Source of the DNA: Candidatus Brevifilum fermentans
GTDB taxonomy: Bacteria > Chloroflexota > Anaerolineae > Anaerolineales > Villigracilaceae
DNA length: 32,758 nt
Reading direction: 5' to 3'
NCBI GenBank assembly: GCA_945877125.1
Contig: CAMCQT010000045.1
Location: forward strand, 1 to 32,758
This document shows, piece by piece, positions 1 through 8,452 of this stretch. Positions within the stretch are counted from its first letter, which is position 1; each line of letters begins with the position of its first letter. Under the pieces are notes generated by a model. That model ran no database searches. It was given only the letters and a program-made list of their open reading frames with translations, and was not told the DNA's origin. The translations under genes were made by a program, and so were the position numbers.

Positions 1-98
1 CCAATTTTTGGTTTCTCTTTACGGATGATTTACTGTGTAAGATGTGGTTATGTGCTATCTTTTGTTATCAAGAGACCCAAAGGATATTGGACCCGTCT

Positions 99-2237
99 AT
101 GGAAATCATTTTTGATATTAGTGAAGAAGAGTTGCCAATTTTTCTTGCTGAAGCGGATGAACACTTGCAAGTGTTGGATGATATTTTAATCCGCCTGGAG
201 CGGGAAGCTTCTGACTCTGAACTTTTACAGACTGTATTTCGCTCCGCCCACACCATCAAAGGCATGTCTGGCATGATCGGGCATCAGCGGATGACGAACC
301 TTACCCATGCGCTTGAAACCGTGTTGGATGGAGTTCGTAAAAACAGCATCCCGATCACAAAACAACTGATCAACATTTGCCTCGACGCAGTGGACCATCT
401 GCGGCTGCTTCGTGATGAATTGGTCACTTTGCAAATATGCGATTTGGATGTCGATGAAATTGTGCTGTCGCTTAAAGATTTTACCGAAGATGTAAAAAAA
501 GAAATTTTGACCGAAATTCCAGATAACAGCGGCGCGGAAGATATGACTGGGGTATTGCCAGATGACAAGGGCTTGTTGAAGAAAAAAATAAAAAACCTGA
601 TCGAAGCCATTAATACTGAGGTCAGCACGCCAAGTTTACACGGTCGGAGTTTTCGAATTCTGGCCAAAATCGAGGCCAACAGCGTAGCTTCTGCCGCGCG
701 TGCTTTTCAGTTGATGATGGCATTGCAAGACCTGGGTGACATTCAATCAATGACCCCAACTCAGGCGCAGATCGAGACCTCTGCCTCTGTCTGTGATTTT
801 ACAGCCGTTGTAATCACAACTCAAACTTTTGAAAAGATTAGCGCGGCATTGATGATGATCTCTGATGTTGATGAAATTTCCATTGATGACACGCTCGTTC
901 TGTCCAAGGGATTGCCTGTCTCGGTTATTCCTAAAAAAATAGCATCTGAACAGCCTCTGTATTCGGAAAAAGTTGAAGACAATTCATCCACTCCATCCAA
1001 ACCACCTTCAAATATCTCGGCAGCCGAAAGACGGAGCGCCAGTCCTTTTGGCAGGCGCAACTCTGACGTGACGATCAGAGCGAATGTGGAACGTTTGGAT
1101 AATCTGATGAATCTGGTGGGTGAATTGATCACTGACCGAAATCATTTGAAGCAACTCCACAGCCGTCTAACACGGTTCAACAGTAATTACGATCAGGTTT
1201 CTGAAACCATTACGCATTTGGGGCAGATCACCGATCAACTTCAGGAAGAAGTAATGCACATCCGTATGCTGCCAATTTCGAGTTCCTTCGGAAAGTTTCC
1301 CCGCATGGTACGCGATATGTCGCAGAAAGTTGGCAAGCCTATTGATCTGGTCATTCACGGCGAAGAAACCGAAATGGACCGTTCGATGATCGAGGAGATC
1401 AACGACCCGCTGATTCACCTGGTTCGCAATTCTGTAGATCACGGCATTGAATCGCCCGAAGAACGCCTCGCTGCTGGCAAACCAGAGCGGGGCACTATCA
1501 CCCTGACAGCCCGCCACGAACAGGGGCGCATCATCCTTACTGTGGAAGATGACGGCGGCGGTATTGACGGAGAAAAACTTCGAAAAAGTGCCGTACAAAA
1601 AGGGCTGATCTCCGCAGAAGAAGCGGCCAGTTTGACCCATGAGCAGTCAATAGACCTGATGTTTATGGCAGGGTTATCCACTGCTCAGAAAGTAACCGAC
1701 ATTTCTGGTCGGGGCGTTGGACTCGATATCGTCAATAACAATATTCAACGTGTAAACGGATCCATACAGGTGGAGACTCAGTTTGGTCTTGGTTCGCAGT
1801 TCCAAATCGTATTGCCGCTTACCCTTGCCATTGTGCCAGCCTTATTGGTCAAGGTTCGCCAGGCTACGTTTGCAATTCCATTGGTGATGATCACAGAAAC
1901 TTTGCGTATCGAACAGTCAGACATCAAATATGTCTACCGAAAACCGGTCACAATGTTGCGAAAAAAAGTGCTTTCCCTGATTCATCTTTCAGATATTTTC
2001 AACATTCCGCAGAGCAATGAACAAAGAAAATATCTTTTCGCCGTGGTGGTTCAGTCAGGCAAACAGCGAGTTGGACTGATCGTCAACTCTTTGGTCGGAG
2101 AAGAAGATGTTGTGGTGAAACCCCTCGGCGCATTTATTGGCGATATTCCTGGAATTTCCAGTGCAGCCATTCTTAGCGAGGGACAGGTTGCGTTGATTGT
2201 CGATGTTTTTGGTTTGTTCAAATTGGCTGGAATTTAA
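99..2237 (+). CDS. cheA: Chemotaxis histidine kinase CheA
   Basis: CheA autophosphorylates on a histidine and passes the phosphate to CheY and CheB, within the receptor-CheW array at the cell pole or membrane. Numbered from the chosen start, the Hpt domain comes first with the phospho-accepting His51 in SAHTIKG. A P2-like response-regulator-docking region follows (about 160-270), then a Ser/Pro-rich linker, the P3 dimerisation helices (TIRANVERLDNLMNLVGEL), the HATPase domain with N-box HLVRNSVDHGIES, G1 DDGGGID and G2 GRGVGLDIV, and a C-terminal CheW-like P5 domain. An in-frame ATG at 42 would add 19 residues unlike CheA. ATG 99 gives the usual acidic N-terminus and has AAAGGA upstream, although at a long spacing. 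It is the first gene of the che operon. Bases 1-98 hold no clear promoter. Confidence 0.97.
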   Translation: MEIIFDISEEELPIFLAEADEHLQVLDDILIRLEREASDSELLQTVFRSAHTIKGMSGMIGHQRMTNLTHALETVLDGVRKNSIPITKQLINICLDAVDHLRLLRDELVTLQICDLDVDEIVLSLKDFTEDVKKEILTEIPDNSGAEDMTGVLPDDKGLLKKKIKNLIEAINTEVSTPSLHGRSFRILAKIEANSVASAARAFQLMMALQDLGDIQSMTPTQAQIETSASVCDFTAVVITTQTFEKISAALMMISDVDEISIDDTLVLSKGLPVSVIPKKIASEQPLYSEKVEDNSSTPSKPPSNISAAERRSASPFGRRNSDVTIRANVERLDNLMNLVGELITDRNHLKQLHSRLTRFNSNYDQVSETITHLGQITDQLQEEVMHIRMLPISSSFGKFPRMVRDMSQKVGKPIDLVIHGEETEMDRSMIEEINDPLIHLVRNSVDHGIESPEERLAAGKPERGTITLTARHEQGRIILTVEDDGGGIDGEKLRKSAVQKGLISAEEAASLTHEQSIDLMFMAGLSTAQKVTDISGRGVGLDIVNNNIQRVNGSIQVETQFGLGSQFQIVLPLTLAIVPALLVKVRQATFAIPLVMITETLRIEQSDIKYVYRKPVTMLRKKVLSLIHLSDIFNIPQSNEQRKYLFAVVVQSGKQRVGLIVNSLVGEEDVVVKPLGAFIGDIPGISSAAILSEGQVALIVDVFGLFKLAGI

Positions 2238-2257
2238 GAAAAAGGTGGTAACCCATT

Positions 2258-2866
2258 ATGAATGAAAATGTGCTGTTCGATGAGAAATTGTTGGAAATGC
2301 TGAAAACTATTGCCGGCGAAGGTATTCAAAATGCGGCTTATGGTTTTTCAGGAATGATCGGTCGTAAGATCGAGGTCAGTAATCCAACGCTCAGATTGGT
2401 TCCCTTGTTGACGATACCCGAAATCGTTGGCGGCCCGGAAGATGATGCTGTTGGAATTTACCTGCGTTTTGAGGGAGATATGGTTGGGCAGATCATGATG
2501 ATCATGCCTTATCAAAAGACCCTTGAATTGGTCGATCTATTAATGGAAGTGCCCCAGGGAAGCACACAGCATTTAGGGTCACTCGAAAGGTCTGCTCTCG
2601 GTGAATTGGGAAATCTTTGCGGCACATTTTTCTTGAATTCCCTAGCTAAATCGTCTGGCTCCAGTTTTAGACCCAGCCCTCCGGCGGTGATGGTGGATAT
2701 GGTGGGCGCGATCCTCGATGTTGTTATTGCCACAGCGGGCGGCGTTAGCGAACATGTATTGTTGATGCAGGCAAATTTTATGGACGGGCTTCGTAGTGTT
2801 GAGGTAAATTTCTGGGTGATCCCAGATATGAAAGCACTTCAAAATTTGATAAAGAATAACTCTTAG
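2258..2866 (+). CDS. cheC: CheY-P phosphatase CheC
   Basis: CheC removes phosphate from CheY-P and, in other bacteria, partners with CheD. The 202-residue protein has the CheC/FliY pseudo-twofold layout. The second half carries a complete phosphatase signature, S112-x3-E116-x2-N119 with P142 exactly 22 residues after N119. In the first half the equivalent positions read T17-x2-G20 instead of E-x2-N, so only one of the two usual active sites looks intact. The family assignment is firm; the loss of one site is read from a manual alignment. An RBS-like AAGGTGG precedes the start. It lies 20 bases after cheA and 3 bases before cheD. Confidence 0.93.
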   Translation: MNENVLFDEKLLEMLKTIAGEGIQNAAYGFSGMIGRKIEVSNPTLRLVPLLTIPEIVGGPEDDAVGIYLRFEGDMVGQIMMIMPYQKTLELVDLLMEVPQGSTQHLGSLERSALGELGNLCGTFFLNSLAKSSGSSFRPSPPAVMVDMVGAILDVVIATAGGVSEHVLLMQANFMDGLRSVEVNFWVIPDMKALQNLIKNNS

Positions 2867-2869
2867 AAA

Positions 2870-3367
2870 ATGAAGAAAGATCCGATAAGCTTGGGATTGG
2901 GTGAGCGCGCCATCAGCCGGAACCCGGAGGATGTTCTGGTTGCATATGGCTTGGGTTCATGCCTGGGCATTTCAATGATCGATCCGCTTACTCGAATTTC
3001 TGGATTGATCCATGTTGTACTTCCTACAGCGGCGAATGGAATAATCCCCAGTGACGCCATCTCTCACAAGTATGTTGACAGCGGAATTGAGAACTTGCTG
3101 GCGGCGATGATAAAAGAAGGGGCAAACAAAAACAGATTGATTGTCCGCCTTGTCGGAGGAGCGAATATGCTGATTTCGCCCGGAATGACAAACTCTTTTG
3201 ATATCGGAACACGGAATATCGAAACAGCCCACAAGACCCTTCAACGCTTAAATATGACGATTGCTACTGAAGAGGTGGGCGGACATACCGGACGCACTGT
3301 CCACGTTTATGTTGCAGATAGCCGCGTGACCGTCAGGGTCATCGGTGAGAAAGAACGAGATATATAA
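2870..3367 (+). CDS. cheD: Chemoreceptor glutamine deamidase CheD
   Basis: CheD converts specific receptor glutamines to glutamates and binds CheC, which links receptor state to CheY-P level. The 165-residue length is normal. The catalytic cysteine is C31 in GLGSC and the histidine is H48 in GLIHVV, with the same 17-residue spacing reported for Thermotoga CheD (C27/H44). The position matching the third active-site residue of Thermotoga CheD (Thr, six before Cys) appears to be Ala25. The gene starts 3 bases after the cheC stop with no clear Shine-Dalgarno of its own, so translational coupling to cheC is likely. CheC and CheD side by side fit their known complex. Confidence 0.95.
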   Translation: MKKDPISLGLGERAISRNPEDVLVAYGLGSCLGISMIDPLTRISGLIHVVLPTAANGIIPSDAISHKYVDSGIENLLAAMIKEGANKNRLIVRLVGGANMLISPGMTNSFDIGTRNIETAHKTLQRLNMTIATEEVGGHTGRTVHVYVADSRVTVRVIGEKERDI

Positions 3368-3388
3368 AATTTCAAGAGGAGTAATTGT

Positions 3389-3745
3389 ATGGCAAAAATA
3401 TTGGTGGTAGATGATGCAGAATTTCTGCGTGTACGTTTGACTAAGATGCTCAGTACCGATGGGTACGAAGTCTTTCAAGCCGAGAATGGAGCCAAGGCGG
3501 TAACCACTTATAAAGAGATCCATCCAGATGTTGTTTTGATGGATGTGACCATGCCCGAAATGGATGGTCTGACAGCGCTGAAAGAAATCGTCAGTTTTGA
3601 TTCCAAAGCACGGGTCATCATGTTGACCGCATTGGGTCAGGAATCAGTTGTACTCGAAGCCGTCAAATCGGGCGCGCGTGATTTCATCGTCAAGCCCTTT
3701 GAGCACGAGCGCGTATCAAAAGCAATTACAAAACTTTTGGCGTAA
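3389..3745 (+). CDS. cheY: Response regulator CheY
   Basis: Single receiver domain of 118 residues that carries the phosphoryl signal from CheA to the flagellar switch. All key residues are present: acidic pair D8/D9, phospho-acceptor D52 in LMDVTMP, T80 in MLTA and K102 in VKPF. There is no output domain. A good RBS (AAGAGGAG) precedes the ATG. It sits between cheD and cheB, next to the phosphatase genes that would act on it. A free-standing regulator for another pathway could look the same, but the operon context strongly favours CheY. Confidence 0.95.
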   Translation: MAKILVVDDAEFLRVRLTKMLSTDGYEVFQAENGAKAVTTYKEIHPDVVLMDVTMPEMDGLTALKEIVSFDSKARVIMLTALGQESVVLEAVKSGARDFIVKPFEHERVSKAITKLLA

Positions 3746-3753
3746 ATTGGATT

Positions 3754-4851
3754 ATGACCGACAAAGTATTGCCCCAGGAAAATATTAAATCGCCGACTCC
3801 GGTGCGGGTGATGGTTGTGGATGATTCTGCATTCATGCGTTTCGCCATTACCCAACAGCTTAATGAAGACCCTGAGTTACAGGTTGTCGGCACTGCCAGC
3901 AATGGCAATGAAGCCCTTCTTTTAATCCCGCAATTGCAGCCAGACGTCATTACATTGGATGTGGAAATGCCTCATCTGGATGGGCTGTCAACCCTGCGCG
4001 AGATCATGAAAAAATTTCCGCGCCCGGTCATTATGTTTAGCAGCCTAACCAAGGATGGAGCCGCCGAGACGATTCAGGCGCTCATTCTTGGCGCAGTTGA
4101 TTTTATTGCCAAGCCCGATAACCGGCTCGATATTCGTACTGAAATGGGTGATATTGCCGCCAAGATCAAGTCTGCGGCGAAGGCGAAAGTGAAATCGGCG
4201 GTGGCGCATCGACGGTTGCCGGCTGTTCCGCTGACGCCTGACAAACCCGAGAAACAGGTGCGCCCCTATCGAAAAATAACCCCCGTGATTTTGATCGGCT
4301 CATCTACTGGCGGACCGGGCGCATTAAACGAAATTATTCCGGCTTTACCGGCTAATTTAATGTCACCCGTTTTGATCGTGCAGCATATGCCAAGTGGTTT
4401 TACGCACTCATTGGCAGAGCGCCTTAATAATATTTCACCTCTCAAAGTGAAGGAAGCAGAACCAGGCGATGAACTTCTGGTTGGGCAGGTACTGCTCGCG
4501 CCCGGCGGATTTCATATGGTGCTGGACGAAAATGAACGGATTTCGTTGAATCAGAAGCCAACGGTTCACGGCGTACGCCCCTCTGTAGATGTGACGCTTA
4601 ACTCTCTGAGCCAGCGATTTGGCAGGAATGTGATTGCTGTGATCCTGACGGGGATGGGCAGTGATGGAACACTCGGCGCATCAATTTTGCATAGCGCGGG
4701 TGGATACGTAATTGCCGAGCATGAGAAGACCTGTGTGGTTTGGGGAATGCCCCGCAGTGTAGTTGAGGCTGGGGCGGCCAGTGCAGTTTTGCCGCGACCC
4801 CAAATTGCAAAAGCTATTGAAGTTGCAATTCGAGAAATGATGAATAACTAA
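3754..4851 (+). CDS. cheB: Receptor methylesterase CheB
   Basis: CheB hydrolyses receptor methyl-glutamates (and can deamidate) when phosphorylated by CheA, giving adaptation. The 365-residue protein has an N-terminal receiver domain (acidic pair D23/D24, phospho-site D69 in TLDVEMP, Lys in AKPD), a linker, and a C-terminal methylesterase domain with the catalytic triad S184 in GSSTGG, H211 in QHMPSGF and D304 in MGSDGTLG. It starts 8 bases after the cheY stop with only a weak Shine-Dalgarno, which suggests coupling. Its partner CheR is encoded next. Confidence 0.97.
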   Translation: MTDKVLPQENIKSPTPVRVMVVDDSAFMRFAITQQLNEDPELQVVGTASNGNEALLLIPQLQPDVITLDVEMPHLDGLSTLREIMKKFPRPVIMFSSLTKDGAAETIQALILGAVDFIAKPDNRLDIRTEMGDIAAKIKSAAKAKVKSAVAHRRLPAVPLTPDKPEKQVRPYRKITPVILIGSSTGGPGALNEIIPALPANLMSPVLIVQHMPSGFTHSLAERLNNISPLKVKEAEPGDELLVGQVLLAPGGFHMVLDENERISLNQKPTVHGVRPSVDVTLNSLSQRFGRNVIAVILTGMGSDGTLGASILHSAGGYVIAEHEKTCVVWGMPRSVVEAGAASAVLPRPQIAKAIEVAIREMMNN

Positions 4852-4881
4852 TTATTATCAACCAGGATTGGAAAATAAAAT

Positions 4882-5679
4882 ATGGATGCGATTGTTTATA
4901 CCCAGATTAAGACTTCGATCAAACGTGCGCTGAATATTGATCTCGAACATTACAAAGATGAACAGATGAAGCGCCGCCTTGATTCGTGGCTGGTTCGCAC
5001 TCATATCGAAACCTGGAAAGATTATTTTCAATTACTTTCCACAGATCAAACTGAACTCGAGCGTTTTCGAAATTACCTGACCATTAATGTGACAGAGTTT
5101 TTTCGCGACCCAACCCGCTGGGACCTTGTGCGCCAGGATATTTTGCCGTACCTGATAAAAAATTCCAAGGCGAGCCACCCGGTGGTTGGCGGGTTGAAAC
5201 TTTGGAGCGCCGGCTGCTCTATTGGAACGGAAGCCTACACAATGGCGATTCTGATGGATGAAGCAGCCCCCACACAAAAGTACTCCATTCTCGCGACAGA
5301 CCTCGACCGTGGCGCATTGCTCAAAGCCAGATCGCGCGGGCCATATTCTCAGGAAGATATCCGTAGCCTGTCATTATCACAACGCCATAAATATCTCACG
5401 CCGACTGCGCCTTATCACGCAGTTGAAAACTTGCAAAAAAACATCCATTTTCAAGAGCAAAATTTAATCACAGATCGTTTTGAAACTGGTTTTGATTTGA
5501 TCGTTTGTCGTAATGTTGTCATTTATTTTACAACCGAAGCAAAAGACGTTCTTTATGCAAAGTTTAGTGCGGCATTACGTCCTGGTGGCGTGTTGTTTGT
5601 GGGAGGGACGGAGATCATTTCATCGGCTGCAAAATTTGGACTTCAAAATTTTGGGATTTCTTTCTATAAGAAAGCATGA
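4882..5679 (+). CDS. cheR: Receptor methyltransferase CheR
   Basis: CheR transfers methyl groups from S-adenosylmethionine to receptor glutamates. The 265-residue length is typical. The N-terminal helical CheR domain includes the conserved NVTEFFRD segment. The Rossmann-type methyltransferase domain follows, with WSAGCSIGTEAY (SAM loop), ATDLD and CRNVVIYF. No C-terminal pentapeptide-binding or TPR extension is present. It lies 30 bases after cheB and 7 bases before the HDOD gene. Confidence 0.96.
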   Translation: MDAIVYTQIKTSIKRALNIDLEHYKDEQMKRRLDSWLVRTHIETWKDYFQLLSTDQTELERFRNYLTINVTEFFRDPTRWDLVRQDILPYLIKNSKASHPVVGGLKLWSAGCSIGTEAYTMAILMDEAAPTQKYSILATDLDRGALLKARSRGPYSQEDIRSLSLSQRHKYLTPTAPYHAVENLQKNIHFQEQNLITDRFETGFDLIVCRNVVIYFTTEAKDVLYAKFSAALRPGGVLFVGGTEIISSAAKFGLQNFGISFYKKA

Positions 5680-5686
5680 TAAATAA

Positions 5687-6532
5687 ATGAACAAATATTC
5701 AATAGACCAGCTTATTAAGGAAGCCGACAAACTTCCTCCCATCCCTCAGGCGGCGCAGAAAACGCTTGCGCTTATCCGTGCCCCCGAATCCAATGCCTCT
5801 AATTTGGCGCGCATCATCGAGATGGATCAGGTTCTAACGATCCAGGTGCTTCGCTGGGCTAACTCTGCTTATTATGGAATGGAAAACCGGATCACGACTG
5901 TGCAACAGGCAATCGTTGTTTTAGGGCTGGACATTATGCAGGAATTAATAATGACGTATTGCTTTTCTGACCGCCTGCATATTCCTCTGCCTGGGTATGA
6001 TTTGCAGCGTGGTGAACTTTGGCAGCATGCGTTAGGCACAGCCATCGGCGCAAAACTCATTTCGAAACAACTGCATTTGAATATCGACGAAGATGCTTAC
6101 TTTGCCGGTTTACTGTGCGATATCGGCAAACTCGTTTTTGAGAAACTTCTTCGTGAGTCTGATGTGAACCGACCAGAGTGGGATCAGTATTCCTTTCTGG
6201 AGTTGGAACGGGAAAACTTCGGCATTGATCATGCCATGTTGGGAGCCGAAATAGCCCGCCGCTGGCAGCTTCCCGAAACTCTGGTAACAGCAATCGCTCA
6301 TCATCATCAACCTCAAACGGCAGAAAAACATCCATTGCTGGTTGCGACAGTCCACGTGGCTGATGTTGCCATGATGATGCTGGGCATCGGCATTGGAGTT
6401 GATGGGCTTCGTTATCCATTGGAAGAGGAAGCCCTAAAGCGTTTGGGCATGGACAGGGAAGATTTCTTTTATCTGATCGAACAAGTAGCAGAACAATTAA
6501 CCAAGGCAAAAGAACTTATTTCTCTTGGTTGA
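5687..6532 (+). CDS. HDOD domain protein of the chemotaxis operon
   Basis: The 281-residue protein opens with an HDOD-type signature (LPPIPQAAQKTLALI, then a region with EMDQVLTIQVLRWANSAYYG). This is the family of HD-related output domains found in many bacterial signalling proteins. Histidines and acidic residues of an HD-like fold remain (LLCDIGKL; a second block with AHHHQP), so residual metal binding cannot be excluded. No receiver, GGDEF or EAL domain is attached. It starts 7 bases after cheR without a clear Shine-Dalgarno, so it is probably coupled. The exact role is unknown; the position implies a signalling partner of the Che system. Confidence 0.88.
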   Translation: MNKYSIDQLIKEADKLPPIPQAAQKTLALIRAPESNASNLARIIEMDQVLTIQVLRWANSAYYGMENRITTVQQAIVVLGLDIMQELIMTYCFSDRLHIPLPGYDLQRGELWQHALGTAIGAKLISKQLHLNIDEDAYFAGLLCDIGKLVFEKLLRESDVNRPEWDQYSFLELERENFGIDHAMLGAEIARRWQLPETLVTAIAHHHQPQTAEKHPLLVATVHVADVAMMMLGIGIGVDGLRYPLEEEALKRLGMDREDFFYLIEQVAEQLTKAKELISLG

Positions 6533-6577
6533 AATTTGTCAGGTTTTGTCCTGATCTGTACTGGAGGTAGAAAATAA

Positions 6578-7111
6578 GTGGACGCGAAACTGTTAAACCC
6601 GTTTATTCAAGCTGCGGTGGAAGTGTTGAAGGCAGAGGTAGACACAGATGTAACCCGCGGAGAAATATCCATGCAAAAATCTTCGCTGACCTCAGATGAT
6701 ATTACTGTGTTGATAAATCTGGTTGGAGATGTATATGGCGTTGTGATGTACGGGATGCAAAAAAATACCTGTTTGAATCTGGTTTCAAAGATCATGGGGC
6801 AGGAGTTCACTGAACTTAACTCGCTTGCACAAAGTGGCATGGCTGAGTTGGGCAATGTAATTAGTGGACGAGCCACAATCAGATTCTCAGAGACTGGCTA
6901 TAAATCAAATATCTCGACCCCCACGGTTCTGACGGGTAATGGAATTGAAATTTCCACACTCGATTTTCCCAGGATCGTAGTGCCTTTGGAAACTCAATTT
7001 GGCATCTTAACTGTACATCTTGCTCTGAGGACAAAGAACCCGGGAGAGCCACACAACCCTGATGAATTTATTTCACTGATCAAAGCCCCGCTTTCTCCCA
7101 AGGTTTCTTGA
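6578..7111 (+). CDS. cheX: CheX-type CheY-P phosphatase, copy 1
   Basis: CheX proteins are single-active-site members of the CheC/FliY/CheX phosphatase family and usually work as dimers. The 177-residue protein carries S86-x3-E90-x2-N93 (SGMAELGN), which matches the catalytic helix, followed by the ISTPTVLTG segment typical of the family. The start is a GTG, chosen because a strong GGAGG lies just upstream and no ATG in frame is better placed. It is followed by a paralogue of the same length. Together with cheC, this gives three predicted CheY-P phosphatases in one operon. Confidence 0.88.
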   Translation: MDAKLLNPFIQAAVEVLKAEVDTDVTRGEISMQKSSLTSDDITVLINLVGDVYGVVMYGMQKNTCLNLVSKIMGQEFTELNSLAQSGMAELGNVISGRATIRFSETGYKSNISTPTVLTGNGIEISTLDFPRIVVPLETQFGILTVHLALRTKNPGEPHNPDEFISLIKAPLSPKVS

Positions 7112-7148
7112 TTAACCCACCCGTGGTCAGTAAAAATCGGAGATATTA

Positions 7149-7676
7149 ATGAATGTTAAATTTCTAAATCCTTTTGTTAGTTCGGCTCATGACATATTAA
7201 GCCTGGAAATGCATGAACTGGTTGAGCGTGGGGATTTACGTTTGGATCATGGATCGTATCAAACCGACGACGTGACGGTGATTATCTCTCTGGTTGGTGC
7301 GGTGGATGGAACGGTTTTTTATAGCATGTCGAAGGAAGTTGCTGTGGGACTGGCTTCGGTCTTAATGGGCGAGAAGTTTGATTCTCTGGATCGGCTCGCC
7401 CAGAGCGGAGTCGCAGAATTAGGCAATGTCATCACCGGACAAGCCAGCATGAAACTGGCAGAGGCGGGTTTTGAATCTAATATTTCAACGCCTTCTTTGA
7501 TTATCGGCAAGGGCGCCACAATTTCCACGCTTGAATTTCCGCGCCTGGTTGTGCCGCTTACCACATCCATTGGCTCACTGACGATCCACTTGGCCCTTCG
7601 CGAAGGACTTCAATCTAATTTGAAGACGCCTGAACTTGAAGTTCCGAAGGTAGACTTCTTGCAAAAAGGCGAATAA
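7149..7676 (+). CDS. cheX: CheX-type CheY-P phosphatase, copy 2
   Basis: Paralogue of the preceding gene, 175 residues, with the phosphatase signature S86-x3-E90-x2-N93 (SGVAELGN) at exactly the same positions and the same N-terminal FLNPF-type and C-terminal VPL...LTIHLALR blocks. It arose by tandem duplication and has diverged considerably. Whether it forms a homodimer or a heterodimer with copy 1 cannot be told from sequence. The RBS is CGGAGA. It is the last gene of the che operon; no convincing intrinsic terminator follows, only an inverted repeat. Confidence 0.87.
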   Translation: MNVKFLNPFVSSAHDILSLEMHELVERGDLRLDHGSYQTDDVTVIISLVGAVDGTVFYSMSKEVAVGLASVLMGEKFDSLDRLAQSGVAELGNVITGQASMKLAEAGFESNISTPSLIIGKGATISTLEFPRLVVPLTTSIGSLTIHLALREGLQSNLKTPELEVPKVDFLQKGE

Positions 7677-7722
7677 GCCGCGATGCACATCTGCCTGAGC
7701 GAGTGTTTTATAAATCAATATT

Positions 7723-7814
7723 CACCACAGATAAAAACAGATGAGCACTGATTTTTGGATAAAGCCCCTATGCGAGCACTTTTAAATCCATTTTATCTGT
7801 GTTCATCTGCGGTT
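7723..7814. repeat. Intergenic inverted repeat (ACAGATGAACA type)
   Basis: The left arm (about 7723-7743, CCACAGATAAAAACAGATG) and right arm (7791-7814, TTATCTGTGTTCATCTGCGG) are imperfect inverse complements around a 47-base centre. It lies between convergent genes (cheX2 and the minus-strand gene). The same words recur at 30421-30494 and 30613-30678, so this is probably a dispersed intergenic repeat family rather than a one-off hairpin. Confidence 0.7.
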
Positions 7815-7848
7815 AAAAACGAATTTCAAAAAACTTTCCAGTAGGAGT

Positions 7849-8244
7849 TTAAGGAACAATCCCCGCACATGCCACTCCATTTTTTGGGGCGCCGGTTGTT
7901 TCTGTTTTCCAGTTTATTTTGTCCAGGGTAATTGTGCAGGTTAATTCGCCGGTTGCAGTCGGGTTTACAGCTGTCAGATAGACTTCTGTGCCGCTTTTTA
8001 TTTTTACCGTTTTAGACCAGGGTACCGTGAATGTTGTCGGCTCGGAAATGATGACATCACCACCTTGCAGGGTAATAATAGCAAACCCACCGGATGCCTG
8101 CACTTCAAAACGAACGCTGTGGATATTTTTGGTAGGTTTCGCTGCGCCCATATAATTCAGGAGGGCAATGGCGGCACCACATAACACTAATACAAAAATT
8201 ATTTGAAGCGTGTTCTTCCAACCAGTTGACAGGTTATTAAACAT
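7849..8244 (-). CDS. Small membrane-anchored protein, MmpS-like
   Basis: About 131 residues: a short cytoplasmic N-terminus, one transmembrane segment (LQIIFVLVLCGAAIALL), then an exported beta-rich domain. That domain has the layout of MmpS-type proteins seen in actinobacteria and Chloroflexota: a value-of-gradient-like strand, PWSKTV, VYLTAVNP, CTITLD, and a final C-A-G-I-V-P ending. Two cysteines (in LTCTI and VACAG) could form a disulfide. The start was set at the second ATG (8244) because AAGGAG lies just ahead of it; the upstream ATG at 8259 overlaps that RBS. The function is unknown. It is isolated, on the opposite strand to both neighbours, and has no visible link to motility. Confidence 0.75.
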   Translation of the reverse strand: MFNNLSTGWKNTLQIIFVLVLCGAAIALLNYMGAAKPTKNIHSVRFEVQASGGFAIITLQGGDVIISEPTTFTVPWSKTVKIKSGTEVYLTAVNPTATGELTCTITLDKINWKTETTGAPKNGVACAGIVP

Positions 8245-8339
8245 GTTCTTCTCCTTCATCCAAAATGATTATATCAATAATGACTTTTTCAACTTTCATC
8301 TCCCATCAATTCCCGTTATTTTTTTCTCATACTATGCGG

Positions 8340-8367
8340 TTGTCAAATAGTGCTGTTTTTATATAAT
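8340..8367 (+). promoter_or_regulatory. Sigma-70 type promoter for glycosylation genes
   Basis: TTGTCA at 8340-8345 and TATAAT at 8362-8367 are separated by 16 bases in an AT-rich stretch of a divergent intergenic region. This is a near-consensus housekeeping promoter about 85 bases upstream of the FkbM gene. It suggests that the glycosylation genes are transcribed separately from the che operon. Confidence 0.6.
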
Positions 8368-8452
8368 TTTTATCATTAAAAATGACAAGGATTGTTATAC
8401 TGCGAAAAGTGATAACCTCAAATAATATGGATGAGTCCGAAAAGGAAAGTCT

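Noticed and set aside
1167-1640. A 157-residue minus-strand open frame within cheA
   Set aside because: It lies opposite the conserved kinase core and has no recognisable features.
8426-8446. CCTCAAA-N13-TCCGAAAAG upstream of the FkbM gene, resembling the fliC/fliS motif
   Set aside because: Spacing is 13 rather than 14, both halves are mismatched, and it overlaps the ribosome binding site, leaving almost no leader.
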